From Cricetomys ansorgei (taxonomy: Eukaryota; Chordata; Mammalia; Rodentia; Nesomyidae): a DNA stretch of 64,000 nt. Where the stretch lies: assembly GCA_026225945.1 (NCBI GenBank), contig JAMJFZ010002475.1, forward strand, positions 2,350,501 to 2,414,500, written 5' to 3'. The stretch's first letter is position 1; the number at the start of each line of letters is the position of its first letter. The translations under genes were made by a program, and so were the position numbers. Under the pieces are notes generated by a model. It searched no databases. It was not told the origin of the DNA and was given only the letters and a program-made list of their open reading frames with translations. Of this stretch, positions 12,154-26,300 are shown one piece after another.

Positions 12154-14676
12154 TGGGAATGAATAAGTGTGTGTAGGCTCAGCTGCAAACTCCTCCCTGG
12201 CAGATGCCCTGGCAGACTCAGCCTGGTTTTTGCAAGAGGTGAGCATGGGCCTTACCTCACCCAAATCCCCAGAGAGAAGGGCCTGAAAGAAGGCTAGAGG
12301 TGAGAGGCCCAGAGCTCCACTGGGTACCCCCCAGGGCCTGTCCCCTGGGGCTCCTAGCTTGCCCCTGGGCATTGATCCCTTCCTGTGACAAAGCACTCAA
12401 GCCTGCAGGCTTCCAGGGAGTGGCCAGGGGAGGCATCCAATCAAATGTTGCCGGAGTTCTAGTTCTAGTCCAGACCTGCAGAGGGGCGGGGATGGGAGAG
12501 GCTACGAGGTGGTGGGTAAGGGCCAGGCAGAGCCAGCAAAGCTTGGGGCTGCTTTTTGATGACAGACTCAGAGGGAACAGGTGGTCATGAAACTTGGGGA
12601 CCAAGCATCCTGCCTGCTGGATGCAGGTACACGTGTGGGCACAGCCTGCAAAAGACGGGCCTGGGAACTTGTTTCTGAGGCAATCTGCTCTGCTCACCCT
12701 AGAGATGGTGAATGAGGCGAGGCCATCAGATCCAGGCCTGAGAGGCCTCTGAGCAACTTCTCGTCAGCACAAGTGTACAGGATCACAGAGAGCCTCTGTG
12801 ACTGGCGGCTACGGGATGGCTGGCGGGCCTTCCCATCAGGCCTTTTCCACAGCCAACCCCAGGCGCTGTGCTCTTCTGCCTGAGGGCTGGGTCGACCCCA
12901 GACTCTGGCCTCGGTAATGCCTCCCCCACTTGTTAGGGTGCCATTCCTAGCTGGAAACACACATGCCGCTGGAGCGGGGACAGCCGGGGAAGGTGGGTGG
13001 GCTAGAGCCCTGAAGATCACTCGCTCACAGACAGATACAGCCTGGGCACAAAGTAGACCACAGGTGGCAACAGGGCCACCTACGTCTACAGATTATCCCC
13101 TCGCTCACTGGGGATACACCATCAACACCTGGCACCGTTCCCAGGATGCCCGGATGCTGGAGGGGAGGAGGAAGGGAGCTCTGCCTTCTGTCCTCGGGGA
13201 CATCTGGTCAGGCTCTCTCAATGTACAGAACTCGCAGGCATCCAGCACCATGGCCAGAGCCTTCAGCCTTCCAGGAACACCTTTGTTGGGGACATGGGCC
13301 CAAAGTTAAGAGTCCTTGGGTAGACTCGGAGAACAAAGTGGCTGCTTGCCTTGACAAGACCAGGTGAAGGGAGAGGTCCCATCCTTGCCACTGATCCCAG
13401 AGGACCGTGTTCCAGAGTGGAGAGTCTGGACCCTTGTCTCACAGCACGCTGGAGGTCGGATCACTCACTGACATCGAGACCCTCCTCCGGGTACTGCACT
13501 CAGAGATCCTCAGAGGACTCTCACTCTGCTATCAAGGGAGCCTTCTGGGTCTTCATTTAGTGTCCCTGCCTGGCAGCTCTACTGAGGAAGACGGGCCCCC
13601 GGAGCAGAGCGGTGTCACTTGCCTACTGGGCTTCCCCTGCCGTTACTCTTGGGGGCAGTGAACGCAGTTTGTGCATCTTGTCCCCTGCCTCAGTTGGACC
13701 TGAGCATGCTGGCTACCTTCTCCATGCAAAGGGCCTATATTTTGCTTCCTTGTTTCTTCGGGACTCCAGCCTCCGCACCACCACCCCCCAAGTCCCACCA
13801 TCGAACCGTTGGACCCAGGTGTCCTTCGGGTTGCTTGTATCTTACTTCATGCCTCTGACACCCCTTCTCACACACTGGTTTTAAGCCTAGGAGAAGGGAT
13901 TCAAAGAACCTCAACAACAGCCTCACGGCCTATCCGCTGAGCCCAAGTCCAGGTCCTGGCACCTTGCCTTTAACCTTGCTTAACCAGATCACCGATGTGG
14001 TCTGTCCTGCTGTGATCTGTTAAGATCTCCAGACTCTTCCGATCAAGGACTCGTAGGGGGAGTTGTTGCTGTTTTCAGGACCCAGGTGTTATGCAGTGCT
14101 GGTTAAGGAGCCTAGTGGGTTTGCTTAACTGCCACGTGGACCACCAGTGATGCCTGGCCAGGCCTTGCCTCCCACGGCCTCAGTATGTGGCCGAGGTACA
14201 ACCTAGTCACCGTACCGAGGCTAGGGTGACCTGGAAACCTGGGCAGCGGAGCTAGCAGGCACGACAAGGAAAGTTCCAAAGTTCCATCTGTACCTGGGGA
14301 GGGTAGTCATAGCTGATAGAGGGGGTGGGGGTCCCTGCCTGGTGAGCTCTGTGGAGCCTAGGGGTGTGGTGTTACGTGGAAGGTGTCAGAGTAGGGACAA
14401 CTAGGTCAGAGTGACGTCCCTCAGGCGGAAGAACTCACGGGACACTGAGGTCTTACGGGGTACCAGCACCGACCCCGCCCACCGGGGCTCTCGACTTGAC
14501 AGAAGTGACCCCCCGAAGCCCTGCGGCATGTTTGAACTCACTGCGAGCCACGGCATCCCCCTCCCGCCCCCAGCACAGAACAATGGGCATGCTCACCCCA
14601 GTCTCATGGAACTGCTGAAGGCTCTGTGTGGCGGGGCGAGGCTCTGTGCCGGTTGTGGCGGAGGCCCCTCTGCTCA

Positions 14677-15618
<942 letters not shown>

Positions 15619-16476
15619 TCAGCACCGGCTTTGGGGCAGTCCCTGCCCCAGCACCTCTTCTTCCGTGGGCATGGCCGCTCAGTGCAGTGGGGTTGAGACC
15701 ACACCCTCTCCTCTAGTGACACTCCATCTCCCTCGTCGTCGTTGGCAGTGTGGCCTGATTCGCCGTAGTCATTGCCTGTACTCTGCCACGGTAGGAAGCT
15801 GTCCGCTTGCGTCTGCCTAGGCGGCGTCTGTCTAGGCTACTGCTGTCTGGCCGCTGGTTGCTGTGGCGATGCTGCTAAGCACGGCTGGAGGGCCCAGCGC
15901 TCCCTGAGGCCCCCCTGCCTCGGGCTGCTCAGGCTCCCTGCCTCGCATCCGGCCCTTCACCTAACAAAAGAGAGAACAGTGTCAGCTACCTTCTGGTCCC
16001 ACCTCGGGCTGGATGGGGGAAAGGGATCAGCCACAGGGGCCTCGGGAAACAGGGGATCAGTCCATCAACTCCCAGCCCCTCAAGCGCTTCAGGGCCAGTG
16101 CCCAACCTGCAGCAAAGCAAACATGCTCGGCCAATGCCTTCCACGCTGCCCATCTGCTTGAAGCCAGGTGCAGGATGGACCGAGGCGAGCTGAGCAAGGA
16201 AGGCTCTCGCCAATGTGCCTATGCTGGGTTCGCTCCTTCCTGCCTACTGCGCGTGGCTGACCTTGTCCCCTCTGAGTCTGTGTGTCTTGCCAGGCAGGGA
16301 TCCACAGTGCGACCCTGCTGTGGATGTCTGCTATTCTTCTGGTACACCGAGGGAGCTCAGCCCCACCCTGTTTTACAGTGCAGTCCCAGCCTGAAGGGAG
16401 CCAGGGGCGACTGGGTATCTCCTAACTCATCTGTTTAGACGCGTGGCCATCTCTGTTGTCATAGGGCTGGATGCAT

Positions 16477-16477
<1 letters not shown>

Positions 16478-16515
<38 letters not shown>
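16478..16515. repeat. (GT)n microsatellite
   Basis: Uninterrupted GT tract of about 19 units. Confidence 0.95.
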
Positions 16516-16517
<2 letters not shown>

Positions 16518-18086
16518 TGTTGTCAGGATGGAGCTCTGGCCCTGCGGTCCCTTTCCAGGTTCTCAACGGGATCAACTCTGGGAGTCAGCAGATGGGAAGG
16601 GCAAGGGCAGGTGAAGGCCACGTACTGGGGGCACTGTGGGGTCCTGCGGAAGTGACAGCTGGCCCCAGGTCTCGAGAATTGGCCAAGGCCTGCAAAACCA
16701 GGGCAATATGGCGACGATCTGTGTAGGGAGGCAGGAGAGGACAGGGAGGCTCTCAGAAAACTGGGATCACTGAGTCTAGGCGTGGCTGCTCTGCTCAGGT
16801 CCCATCTAGGCTAAATCTTTCACAGACCCTAACTGGGCCAGGGTGCTAATGGAGGAACAGCTGTTATTCACAGCTGGAGCCAGTGACACTTGTTGACCAC
16901 CAGGGGGAAGGGCACCTCCCCTGGTTACCTCATAGTTACGACCTTCTGGGTGGCTGGGCCAGGTCTCCGCCAGCAGGGGGCTCAGTTCCGCCTCTTGACT
17001 GGGAGCCCAGGGTGACCCCTGCCATGGCACATCTCCGACCTGTCTTTGCCTGGCCATTGTGCCACAGGTATTTTATAACCCATCCAATGCCCCGCTCCCT
17101 CATAGCAGGCTCTCTGGTAGAAAGGCCCAAGGCAGGACAGAGTTCCTAACCTAAGCAAAGGCCTCTCTGTGCCTCCTCCGCTCCTAGGTGTGACCGGCTT
17201 CTGAGACTCATCCTGCCCACCTACCCAATCATCCACATATTCCTTACTCATCTGACTTGGATCCTCAGGAAATGGCAGCCCATCCCCCACACCGTGCCTT
17301 TCTTGGTCCTAGTCACACGAGTCCCAGCAACCATGCTCTAGAACCAAGCCCCAGGGCCCACCGTCCTGACTGACGTTCTCCAGCGGCTCTGGCCTCTGGT
17401 CTTCCCCAGCCCTTCGGCTCCACGGTATCTCCAACAGTATCTCCAAAGCCACCTCTCTTCCCGGGTCCAAGCTCGATGCACCTCTGCTTTCCAGGGTGTA
17501 AATCACACTCTTCACGCAGCTTTTGGTCAGGTACCCCATTGCCTCTCAGCACCTTGGGTAATTTACTCCACATCTTCCCAGCTTGTCCCTTGTTTCTGTC
17601 ACCGGGAGCATCATCCGCTAGAATCCACTCATTCCCCTGTCCCCTCCTCACTGAGGCTTCCACGGCAGCCCTCAGCTGACGTGAGACACGCATGACCACG
17701 CCAGCCGATGCTGTCTTCTTCCCCCGACAGACAGCGCTAAGTGAGCGGCGCCTGCCCTGGGTTCACCTCCTCCACCAGCAGAGCAGTGCTCAGTGCACAG
17801 TGGGTCCTCAGGCAGGTGCTAGGGTAGAAGCGGATGGGGAAGGAAGGTGAGCCCGGAAGAACTCTTCCCGTTCTCTGCGGTCCTGCCCTTCTGGACAGCC
17901 GTGAAAGAAGTGTCCCAGAGACACCCCCAGATGCAGAGCTGCTCAGAGTAGCGCTGAGACGTCATTCAGACCATCCCAAGACGTCCGAGAATAGAAGCCT
18001 TGGGATGTACCCGCTCAGCGGGTAACGCACAATCAGCACATGCGCACGTGTGCACTGGAGTCATACTCTTCCGTGTCTGTGCGGAC

Positions 18087-18328
18087 CAGTGGTTCTCAGT
18101 CTTCCTGATGCTATGAGCCTTCAACATAGCTCCTCACGTTGTGGTGACACCCCCTCCCCGCAACCGTAAAATTATTTCTGTTGGCTACCTCATAACTGTA
18201 ACTTTGCTACTGTTATGAACTGTAATACAAATATTTGATATTCGAATGGCCTTAGGAGACCCCTGAAAGTGTCGTTCAACACCACCCCCCCAAGCAAGGG
18301 ATCGAGACCCACAGGTTGAGAATTGCTG
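18087..18328 (-). mobile_element. URR1-type hAT-Charlie DNA element
   Basis: Terminal inverted repeats CAGTGGTTCTCA and TGAGAATTGCTG bound about 240 bases. The inside carries CATAACTGTAACTTTGCTAC and GTAAAATTATTTCTG, the usual body of this rodent non-autonomous element, in reverse. It is old and diverged. Confidence 0.8.
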
Positions 18329-21300
18329 CTCCAGCCAAAGGTCCAGGAACCACTTTCCAGCAGTAATGAGCTCCGGGGGAGTCTCCCCTGTGCATTTTAC
18401 CCCACTGCCAACATCTTTAGTGAATTTTCATTAGGAAGGCTTAGAAGCAAATGTCATGGTATTGAAAAAGTCTCTCATCAGGCCGAGGGCTTGCCTGAGC
18501 CTCTCTGCGTGGCCTGTGAGCACACCATGGTCCAGGGTCAACGTGAATGAGTCGGTGCTCTGACAGCCCCTCAGGGTACAAAGCTGTGTACCACCTTCAG
18601 CCTGCTGTGTGCAAGGGTGTTCTCCCAAGAAGCCGCTCTGGCAGCTTCTCTTGCCTACATTTGCCATTTCAGCACGATGGGCAACGCCCTCCCTCCTGAG
18701 GCCTGGCTGAGGATTTCCCAGGTTAACACCGCGTTCTTTGGCATTTTAAAAGTCAAAGGTACAGCCAGGCCTCTCCAGCCTGCTCTCCTTTATCTGGATG
18801 TCATTGGTGGGCAAAAGTCATCTAGAGAACACGGTATTGCTAAATGAGCTGCCAAAACCGTTTACCGCCAACAAAAGGTAGGGTCCTCAGGACAGGTTCC
18901 AGTTACCATACCTAGCACATGCCTTGTCTAGCTAGGTGACCCTAGTCCGGGTAGGGAACCCCAAAGTTGTGATTTGTGAGGGACGGTGGCGCAGTTCCTT
19001 GCCTTGGTTGGTCCAGAGGTACATCTGAACGGAAGAGGCGGTCTACATCTTGGCGGCGTGTATCCGGGCCTGCCACTCCCACAGCGTGGCTCTGGGGAGC
19101 CTTTCAGGCCCTGCTTGCTCTAGGGCCCATGGCTCTCCCTGGGACTGAGTGAGGTACCTCCCGTCCACGCGGCTGCTACTTCCGCATTGCATCTGTCTGC
19201 TCTGCAGTGAGTGTCTCCTGCCAGGCACAGATCTCCTCAAGACTGGTGAAGCCATGCTGTGCAGGAGAAAGGTCCGTCTGTGCCCCCCCCCCGCCCCGGG
19301 AACCGGACAGTAGATGGTGGGGGTGAGCAGGCAGGTCTGCTGGGTGGACAGGGCACCTAAGCATGGCATAGTCTTTCCCTTAACTGTCCACCCTGCTCCT
19401 GCCTTGGTGGCTCCCTCCCCAGCACCGGATCTTGAGACTAGAGAGATGCAGCCTGGCCTTAGATCCCAAGTGGCAGGCGAAGAAGTTTCTCTGTTTTTGG
19501 GTATGTGATCTGTGCTTCAGGAAATGTGTTCCACCCGCCACAAGGCTTCGAGGGAGCTGGGAGAGAGCAGGCTTTGGGGCAGTGGGCTGCCGCCTGGGAG
19601 CCTCATCTGTTGCGGTCTAGAAACCCAGAGCCGCAAGCTGGTCAAATGGTCCCTGATAGGTAGGCGATAGTAGAACGAAGGTTGTGACCAGGCAGTAAGC
19701 TCGTGTCGTGGGGACTATGTCGGGGAAGCAACCACCACGGAGAGGGAGGGTCTCCTGCTCGGAGTCCTCTGTTAGATCACCAGGTTACCAGACACTTGAA
19801 GCCAACAAGCCGATGGCCCTGCCCAGAATTCTCCTAGCAGGTCCGCGGGCTCTGGTCGCACCTGAGCGTGTCAGTGCCAGGGCCGTAGAAGCTGGAGATC
19901 GATGATGGATGCGAAGTCCAGCCATGCTCTAAATGGAACCTCGGCCGGTCCTACCTATTGAGGTTGGGCTCCCATCAGCCCTTTCTCTGAGTCCACCTGG
20001 ACTTTACTGGGTCTTAGGGAAACTCCCCAAATCTCAGGATGGAGCCCGATGTCATCTGGCCAGAGGTAGAGAGGCTCAGTGGGTGTTCACACGTTCTGAT
20101 GTTTCCTGGCCCAGAAACCGCCTGTGCGTTCCAAGGGCGACACTTAGGATCCACCGGCACAGCGGCCTTGGGCACGGCTAGGAATGAGGGAGGTGTCAGG
20201 CAGGGGAGAAGCTTGTACAGAGGCTTGGGATGTGTGGGTGTGGACAGGGGGAGATGAACCGCAGTCATCGTGGAACCGAAGGGAAGGCAAAGGGCCTCCT
20301 CAGAGATGAGAAGTGCAGGGCGAGAGGGCGGAAGAGAAGCCTCGCTGGGGAGGGTGGGGTGTCCTTGGTTCTCCTTCTTCAAAGAAAGAGGAGACGGTCG
20401 GTCTTCAGCTGTGCGTGCAGATGCATGCTCGTGACAGCGGCACACACATGGCTATGCTTACGCGTGTTTGTACGCCTGTGGGTACGGGTGTGTGCTCCTG
20501 CTTAAGTACGTCTGTGCGGCTGCCCCACGTGACGGGGCCGGTGTGTGATTGAGCGCCGCCCCGCTTGGTACCCCAGCATCCTCGAAGAGGAGGTGGCCGC
20601 GGGCAAGAGGGACCGACCGGCTGTGGCGCAGTGGAGAAGGACGAGGCTGGGGAAACCAGCCAGTGCTTTAGCTCACACTTCCGTACGAAGCAGTGGCTTT
20701 GGGCTTCGGAACCTGGGGTGTCTGTGCATCGAATAAGACAAAGACCAAACCCCTAAGTCTGCTCAGGTGAAGACAACGAAAAGTCAGACCGCGGAGAGGG
20801 CATATACAGCAGCGATCGACAAAGGTGTCGAATTTTATTGTTAAAAGACGGAGCTCCCGTTAGGAGGGCAAGGTCAAGGGTGGACGAGGCGGACGAGGCT
20901 GGCCACCTAGCAGATGATAAATGACCGCAGGCAAGCAAGCGGTGGAGGAGGCAGACAGGTGGCCATCAGAGGATGTCAGGGGACGCTGATGCTAAGGCCG
21001 AGGGGCCCGCGAGAGGGGATGGAAGGGCAGCCGGGGTGAACTGTCCAACGGCAAATCAAAAGCCAACTGGGGTTCGGATGATACCGCAGGGCTAGAACGG
21101 GCTGGGGAAGGCTCCCGTTTACAGATTCCCGGCGAGGGAGCAAGGATGCCGGGGAGGTCTTGAGGGGTAGGTGGATGTAATTAACGGCTAGATATTGCGC
21201 CTGTAGGACACAAGTTGCATGGCAGGGACGGACTGGCGGCTGGGCCGGAGCGGGCAGGAGATGGGCATCCCCAGGGCTGGCCAAGTGAGGCTGGGAGCTA

Positions 21301-22224
21301 GGGCCACCAGGGTGATCCAGGACAGCAATGGTTTTGCACACAGACATGCCCCCTCAATGAGACGCACTCACCAGGGAGATAGCAAGGCTCTCCGAGTGCT
21401 TAGACTCAGGCTGAATGGAGAAATGGTCATACCTATGACTCAAGACTGTTAGCCACAGTGAGTAGAACCCCAAAAAGTGGTGGGTAGCCAAGGCCCAGGG
21501 TACATCAAGGGGGCAGTGAGGCTCCACCCTAACACAGTTAGGCTCCAAAATGTCCCCAAACACCACTCATCTAGAGTGGATAAGGAGTCCCTGCTGCCTT
21601 ATACCATAAGCAAAAAAATCTGGCGTGGGGTGTCTTCAGTCCCCATGTGGGGACTGGCAGCGTATGTGGTCACAGGTCTTGAGGTAGAATCAAGAGTCCC
21701 TGTTACGGAGTCCTTTCCACCCACAGGAGCTATGCCAGGGCTGCTTGTGCCCGACTGACCCTGGCCCCGTTCTGAGGTTTCCAATGGAGGACGAGTGCAC
21801 CCCAAATGGGGATAAACCTCAGCACTGCCCACCCCACTTTTTCAGATGCTGTTTGCCCAGCGGCGGCAGCGCGTCTACCCCCTGTGCTCCCTTGGCACCC
21901 AACAACCATGCTATGGTAACCTGGAATGGGGCAGAGGGAGGCTGACCCAATGGTGGCAAGTTGAGCTCCCTGGGCCCTTCTTTCACCGAAGCTGTTGGGC
22001 AGGAGGAAGTTCCAGCCTCTCACCAGCCCATATCTCAGTGTGCAAGGGCTAGCGGGATCGTTCACCTGAGGCTCCCGGAGGCAGGCGCCTGGGCGGTTCA
22101 CACACCGCTGGCCTTGGGTTGCCCACTCTCTGGCCAGGAGGCTTCCCGGGCCAACAGAGCTCACCCACCTCTTTTCATGAGTTCTCAGCTGGGCACAGTG
22201 GTACGTACACCATGAATGGCTTCT

Positions 22225-22235
22225 TCATGAATCCA

Positions 22236-22266
<31 letters not shown>

Positions 22267-22450
22267 GAGGACAGCTTTGGCCTGGCCTCTGGGAGTGTCT
22301 GTCTCAGGCAAGTCAGTGGGGAGAAGGTGTTAGAACAAAACCAGGGCTTTCTCATGTATTCTACCGTGGTAGCAGGCCTGCATGGACAGTTGGGGCCACT
22401 GGGGGGAAGCGGGTACTTGGGGAAACTGGGCCCAGACGCCTGTGGCTATA
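22225..22450 (+). repeat. Duplicated block, copy 1
   Basis: Shares with 23,090-23,375 an ordered set of motifs: ATGAATCCAT, a GT tract, GGAGGACA, GGCCTCTGGGAGTGTCTGTC, GAGAAGGTGTT, and GAAACTGGNCCCAGAC followed by GGCTATAGACACTTGG. Confidence 0.7.
22238..22266. repeat. (GT)n microsatellite
   Basis: Pure GT tract of 14 units. Confidence 0.95.
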
Positions 22451-22577
22451 GACACTTGGTCCCAGCAATCAGGAAGCTTAGGCAAAGAGGGTCATGAGTT
22501 CTGGGCCAGCTAGAGCTATATAGCAAACCCTGTCTCAAAAATAAGTAAGTAAGTAAGTAGTAAATAAATAAATAAAT
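22437..22577 (+). mobile_element. B1-derived SINE with TAAG/TAAA tail
   Basis: GGTCCCAGCAATCAGGAAGC, GGGCCAGCTAGAGCTATA and CCCTGTCTCAAAAATA follow the B1 plan on the plus strand. The tail has expanded into TAAG then TAAA repeats. Confidence 0.65.
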
Positions 22578-23089
22578 ATACGAATGGATATACCCACAAA
22601 CCCTGGGCCCTCTCGCTTCCCCTCGGAACTGGAATCTCCCCCAGGTGGACACCCACCATGGCTCTATTTTAGAAATGGAAGGACCGGAAAGGCTTGTGCC
22701 TGTGGCTGCCACTGATAGCCAGTTTCCTCCCTCTTATCAAGGGAACATTTTCTCCTGTCCCTTCACGCCTGCCTTTACTGGTCGTGTGCTCTCCACTTCA
22801 GCTGACACGCTGTTTGTGTCCCCCCCCCGCCCCCACCTGCCCCCCTGGCGCCTTTCCTGCCGAGGCGGAGCAGCCCTTATCAGGTTTGCCCAAAGCCAGG
22901 CCCGGACCTTCACGATGTCCGGCCCTTTGCTCCCCTTCTCTGTCTGTCTCAGCCTTCGCTCAGTCTGAAGTGCACCAGAGAAGCCAAGACGCTAAGGCTA
23001 CGGGTTCTCCTTAGCCAGATCCATACGCAATCTTGTCTCCACCTGTTACTGTAATGGCCTGGTCACAATCCAGGGTCCCAGGAGACTCT

Positions 23090-23375
23090 TTATGAATCCA
23101 TTTCCCGTGTGTGTATGGTGTGTGTGTGTGTGTGTGTGTGTGTGTTCTTGAACAGTGGAGGACACCTTTGAGTTGGCCTCTGGGAGTGTCTGTCCCGGAG
23201 AAGTGAGACGGCAGTGGGCTTTGGGAGAAGGTGTTGGGACCAAGCCAGGGCCCCCTTGTGTTTCTATAGGGGCAGCATGCCTTTCCTCAGGCATCTGGAG
23301 CCACCATGGGGGGAGGGGAGCAGGTACATAGAGAAACTGGTCCCAGACTCCTACGGCTACAGACACTTGGTGGAC
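23090..23375 (+). repeat. Duplicated block, copy 2
   Basis: Same motif order as copy 1, about 870 bases downstream, with a longer central part and a duplicated GT tract (23,118-23,145). It could be a local tandem duplication or two copies of an unnamed repeat. Confidence 0.7.
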
Positions 23376-26300
23376 AGCTACCCCCCCATCCCCCACTTGT
23401 TTGCTCCTTTCTATGCCTGTACGTGTGTAACAGTAACCATGGGGGTCGGTCCTGACTTTGTAGAGGTCTAAAGAGAGGAGAGTGACTTACTTCCTCGGGG
23501 GAGGGTCCAACAGAACTGGGCTTTAATCACCAACCCCTAGCCTCTGTACCCAACGCTGCATTCCTAATCCAGCACATGTGGGTATGACCTGCTGCAAAGT
23601 TTTTCTTGAAATGGATTTGTCCTTTTTTTTTTTTTTTTTTTTAAACTTAACTGTGTACTTTAAGGAGACGTTTAAGTGGGAAGACGGAGTCATTGGTCAT
23701 AGGGATTACCTGGAATACACAACAATGTAAAGGGACTGCTTTTGCTACTAGCCTGGGATTTGTGTCTGCAGAAGTGCCAGGCGAGGTCACTCGCTCCAGG
23801 GTTAGCACCTGCTGGAGGGGAAGAGCCACACTGGCACAAGCTGGGGTTTCCTCCTTGAAGGGAAAAAGAGAGAGATGTAAAAAGGATCGCCTTCCTCACA
23901 AGAAAGGCTAGCTCGGGATCTTCCGTGGCTTGGTGGCCAACTCTGTCCCCTGCTCTGAGAAGCTGGGTTCTGCAGCCCGTTTTACGTGAATGCGAATGGG
24001 GTGTGCAGAAGGCTTTGGGCCAGAGGCTCTCTCTGCTGGGACGCTCAGGGGACAGGGCTATTGTATGAGGCTGTGGTATCATAGTGTACCCCTTGTCTTA
24101 GGGCAGAGGGTTCTTCATCTCCCATTTCCGCTTAGCTGCACTTGCAGGTTTGGCAGGCCGTCTTCCCCTGCTTTGCCTGGTATCTTAGATCTGGGCCTGT
24201 GCCTAAGGCTCTTCATTCTCAGATCCGCGTGTCAAGTGGATCTCTTCCCCTCCCTGCCCTCTCAGACTTGAGCCCCCCACACAGTGTGTGTGGCCCTGCC
24301 CCAAGCAGCGGGACATGGGGGTTGGGGGGGACGACAAGGTGATTACGTGTGTTAAAGAGCTCACGTTAAGGTTGGAAGATAACCAGACCATTCCTGGCCC
24401 AGACCGGCCCCCCGTGGAGGTAGGGATGCTCTGGAGGACTGCCTAAAGGCACTGGTGGAGAATGGTTGACCTCACGGCGGAAGGGGGACTGTTGGCAATC
24501 TAGAGATTTTGCTCACCCCTCAGAGGTAGGGTTCAGAATCTGGGTGGGAGAGGCCCTCTGAAAGGTTAGGGGCTCTCCAGGAGGCTGGCACCAGGGGTAG
24601 GAAACGGTGGGGGGTGGGGTGAGTGCTCTTGGGCAGGGCTGTGTAGCGGATCCCATGTGGGACACCACAGGTGTCGCCTGGGCAGCCGTTTCCCTGGCTC
24701 CAGGAGAGGCACTTTTATACTGCAGCCCTTCCACATTGCAGAATAAGTAATATGGAGGACAAGCGGACATTCCCTAGGGAAGGCTGAGTGGAGTCAGTAC
24801 GTGTGTTGGACAGTTGAGTCAGAGCTGAACCCACACTCATCTGGCTGACAGGGGCGCGAGTTTCCTTTCGTTCTGGCTGGAACGGTCCTGTCTGAACAGT
24901 GGCCATTTGGTTCTCACCGAGCCTCAGGATTAAGGGCAGCTCTCGAGGCCGGGAGCCGAGTGGCACCGGCGCGTCGGATACAGCGTGCAGACCCTGCTCC
25001 GGCTTCCTCTGTGCCTCTTCCCCCCCACCCAGCATGACTGTCTGCGGGAAGGTCTGACGGTTCGCTTAGGCTTTAGATAGAACACGTATCTGGGGACCGA
25101 AAAGCCACATCTTCCTGAAGAGATTAAAAAAACCTCCACTTGCTTTGACGCTGGTGACACTGGACAAGGAACAGGGCGGGCAATTCCTGCGAGGAACGGC
25201 TCTCGTGGCAAAGGGGCCCACACGGCCACCTCTTCCTCCTTCCTGTTGACCTTACCAAAGAAACCTGTTTTCTGCCTCCCTGGTTATACTTCACACCCTT
25301 CAGGCCCACGGTGGCTGTCTGTCACACATGATAGTTTCTGGACCACTTTGGAAAGCGCAGTGTGAGCCCCACGTTAGTATTGGATCTTGCCCCAGGAAGA
25401 AAGGGCAGACTTGGGCTCCTTTGGGTCTCGGGGCTCCTGGATCCTCCCAAGGTGCTTATCCCCTCCCCCAACCCACACTACACTGTGAGTGTGGGCTCCC
25501 CTGATCCCTGAGATATTCCCCCCTGCCCCCACCGCTGTGGGCTTGTCTGGGCTTCTGCTCCACCCCCATCCCCCAACTGTCAGCTCGACTTCCTTCAAAG
25601 CAGGTGCTCTGTGAAAAGATTTGCAGAACAGATGGATGGATAGATGGACCAATACCAAAAGATGTTTGCACAGAGCTCGGAGCTTCCCAGTACCTCCCTC
25701 TGGAGTACATTACCTAATGTGACCTTGCTTAGGAGCCTGTGGTGGAAGGGGGGGTCACACCAGCAAGTCCATATGGACCCCGGCCCGGAGCTCTCTGCTG
25801 GCCCATGGATACTCCTGGAGGTTCTGGGTCCTGGTTCTGTTGAGTCCCCCTCCTGAAGCTTCGACCCTTCTCTCTCCCACTGTCCGGCCCTCCCTACGCA
25901 AGCTAATTGTTTATTCCATATTCTGTTGCAGGCCCACCCTGCGTCCTCTGTCCCTGGTTCCTGGGTTCTCACACCACGTTCTCTCATCCTGATTATCTGG
26001 CTGTTAAGTGGTGTCTTTCCCTTCTGGTCCCTGTTCCAGCCCTCATTTCAGATTCTCTTTCTAGTCAGGGGGGCCCCAGTCCTGAGTTCTCTGCCCCACC
26101 CCCGGGGCCCTTATCCCACACCCTCCTGGTCCTTACCTATGACCCCCTTTCCAGTCCTCCTTGCCCCCTGCCCGTGTCCTCTCCTCCTGGTCCTTGCCTA
26201 ACCATCTGTCTTACCGGTCCCTGGACCTCTGTCCCACTTTTCACGCCAGAAACGTCTCTTCCCTTCAGGTTGCCCCTGGTCTTTCCTACTGAGCCTGGCG

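Noticed and set aside
11749..12396. 215-codon Ser/Leu/Pro-rich minus-strand frame
   Set aside because: It is the translation of the GA-rich polypurine tract.
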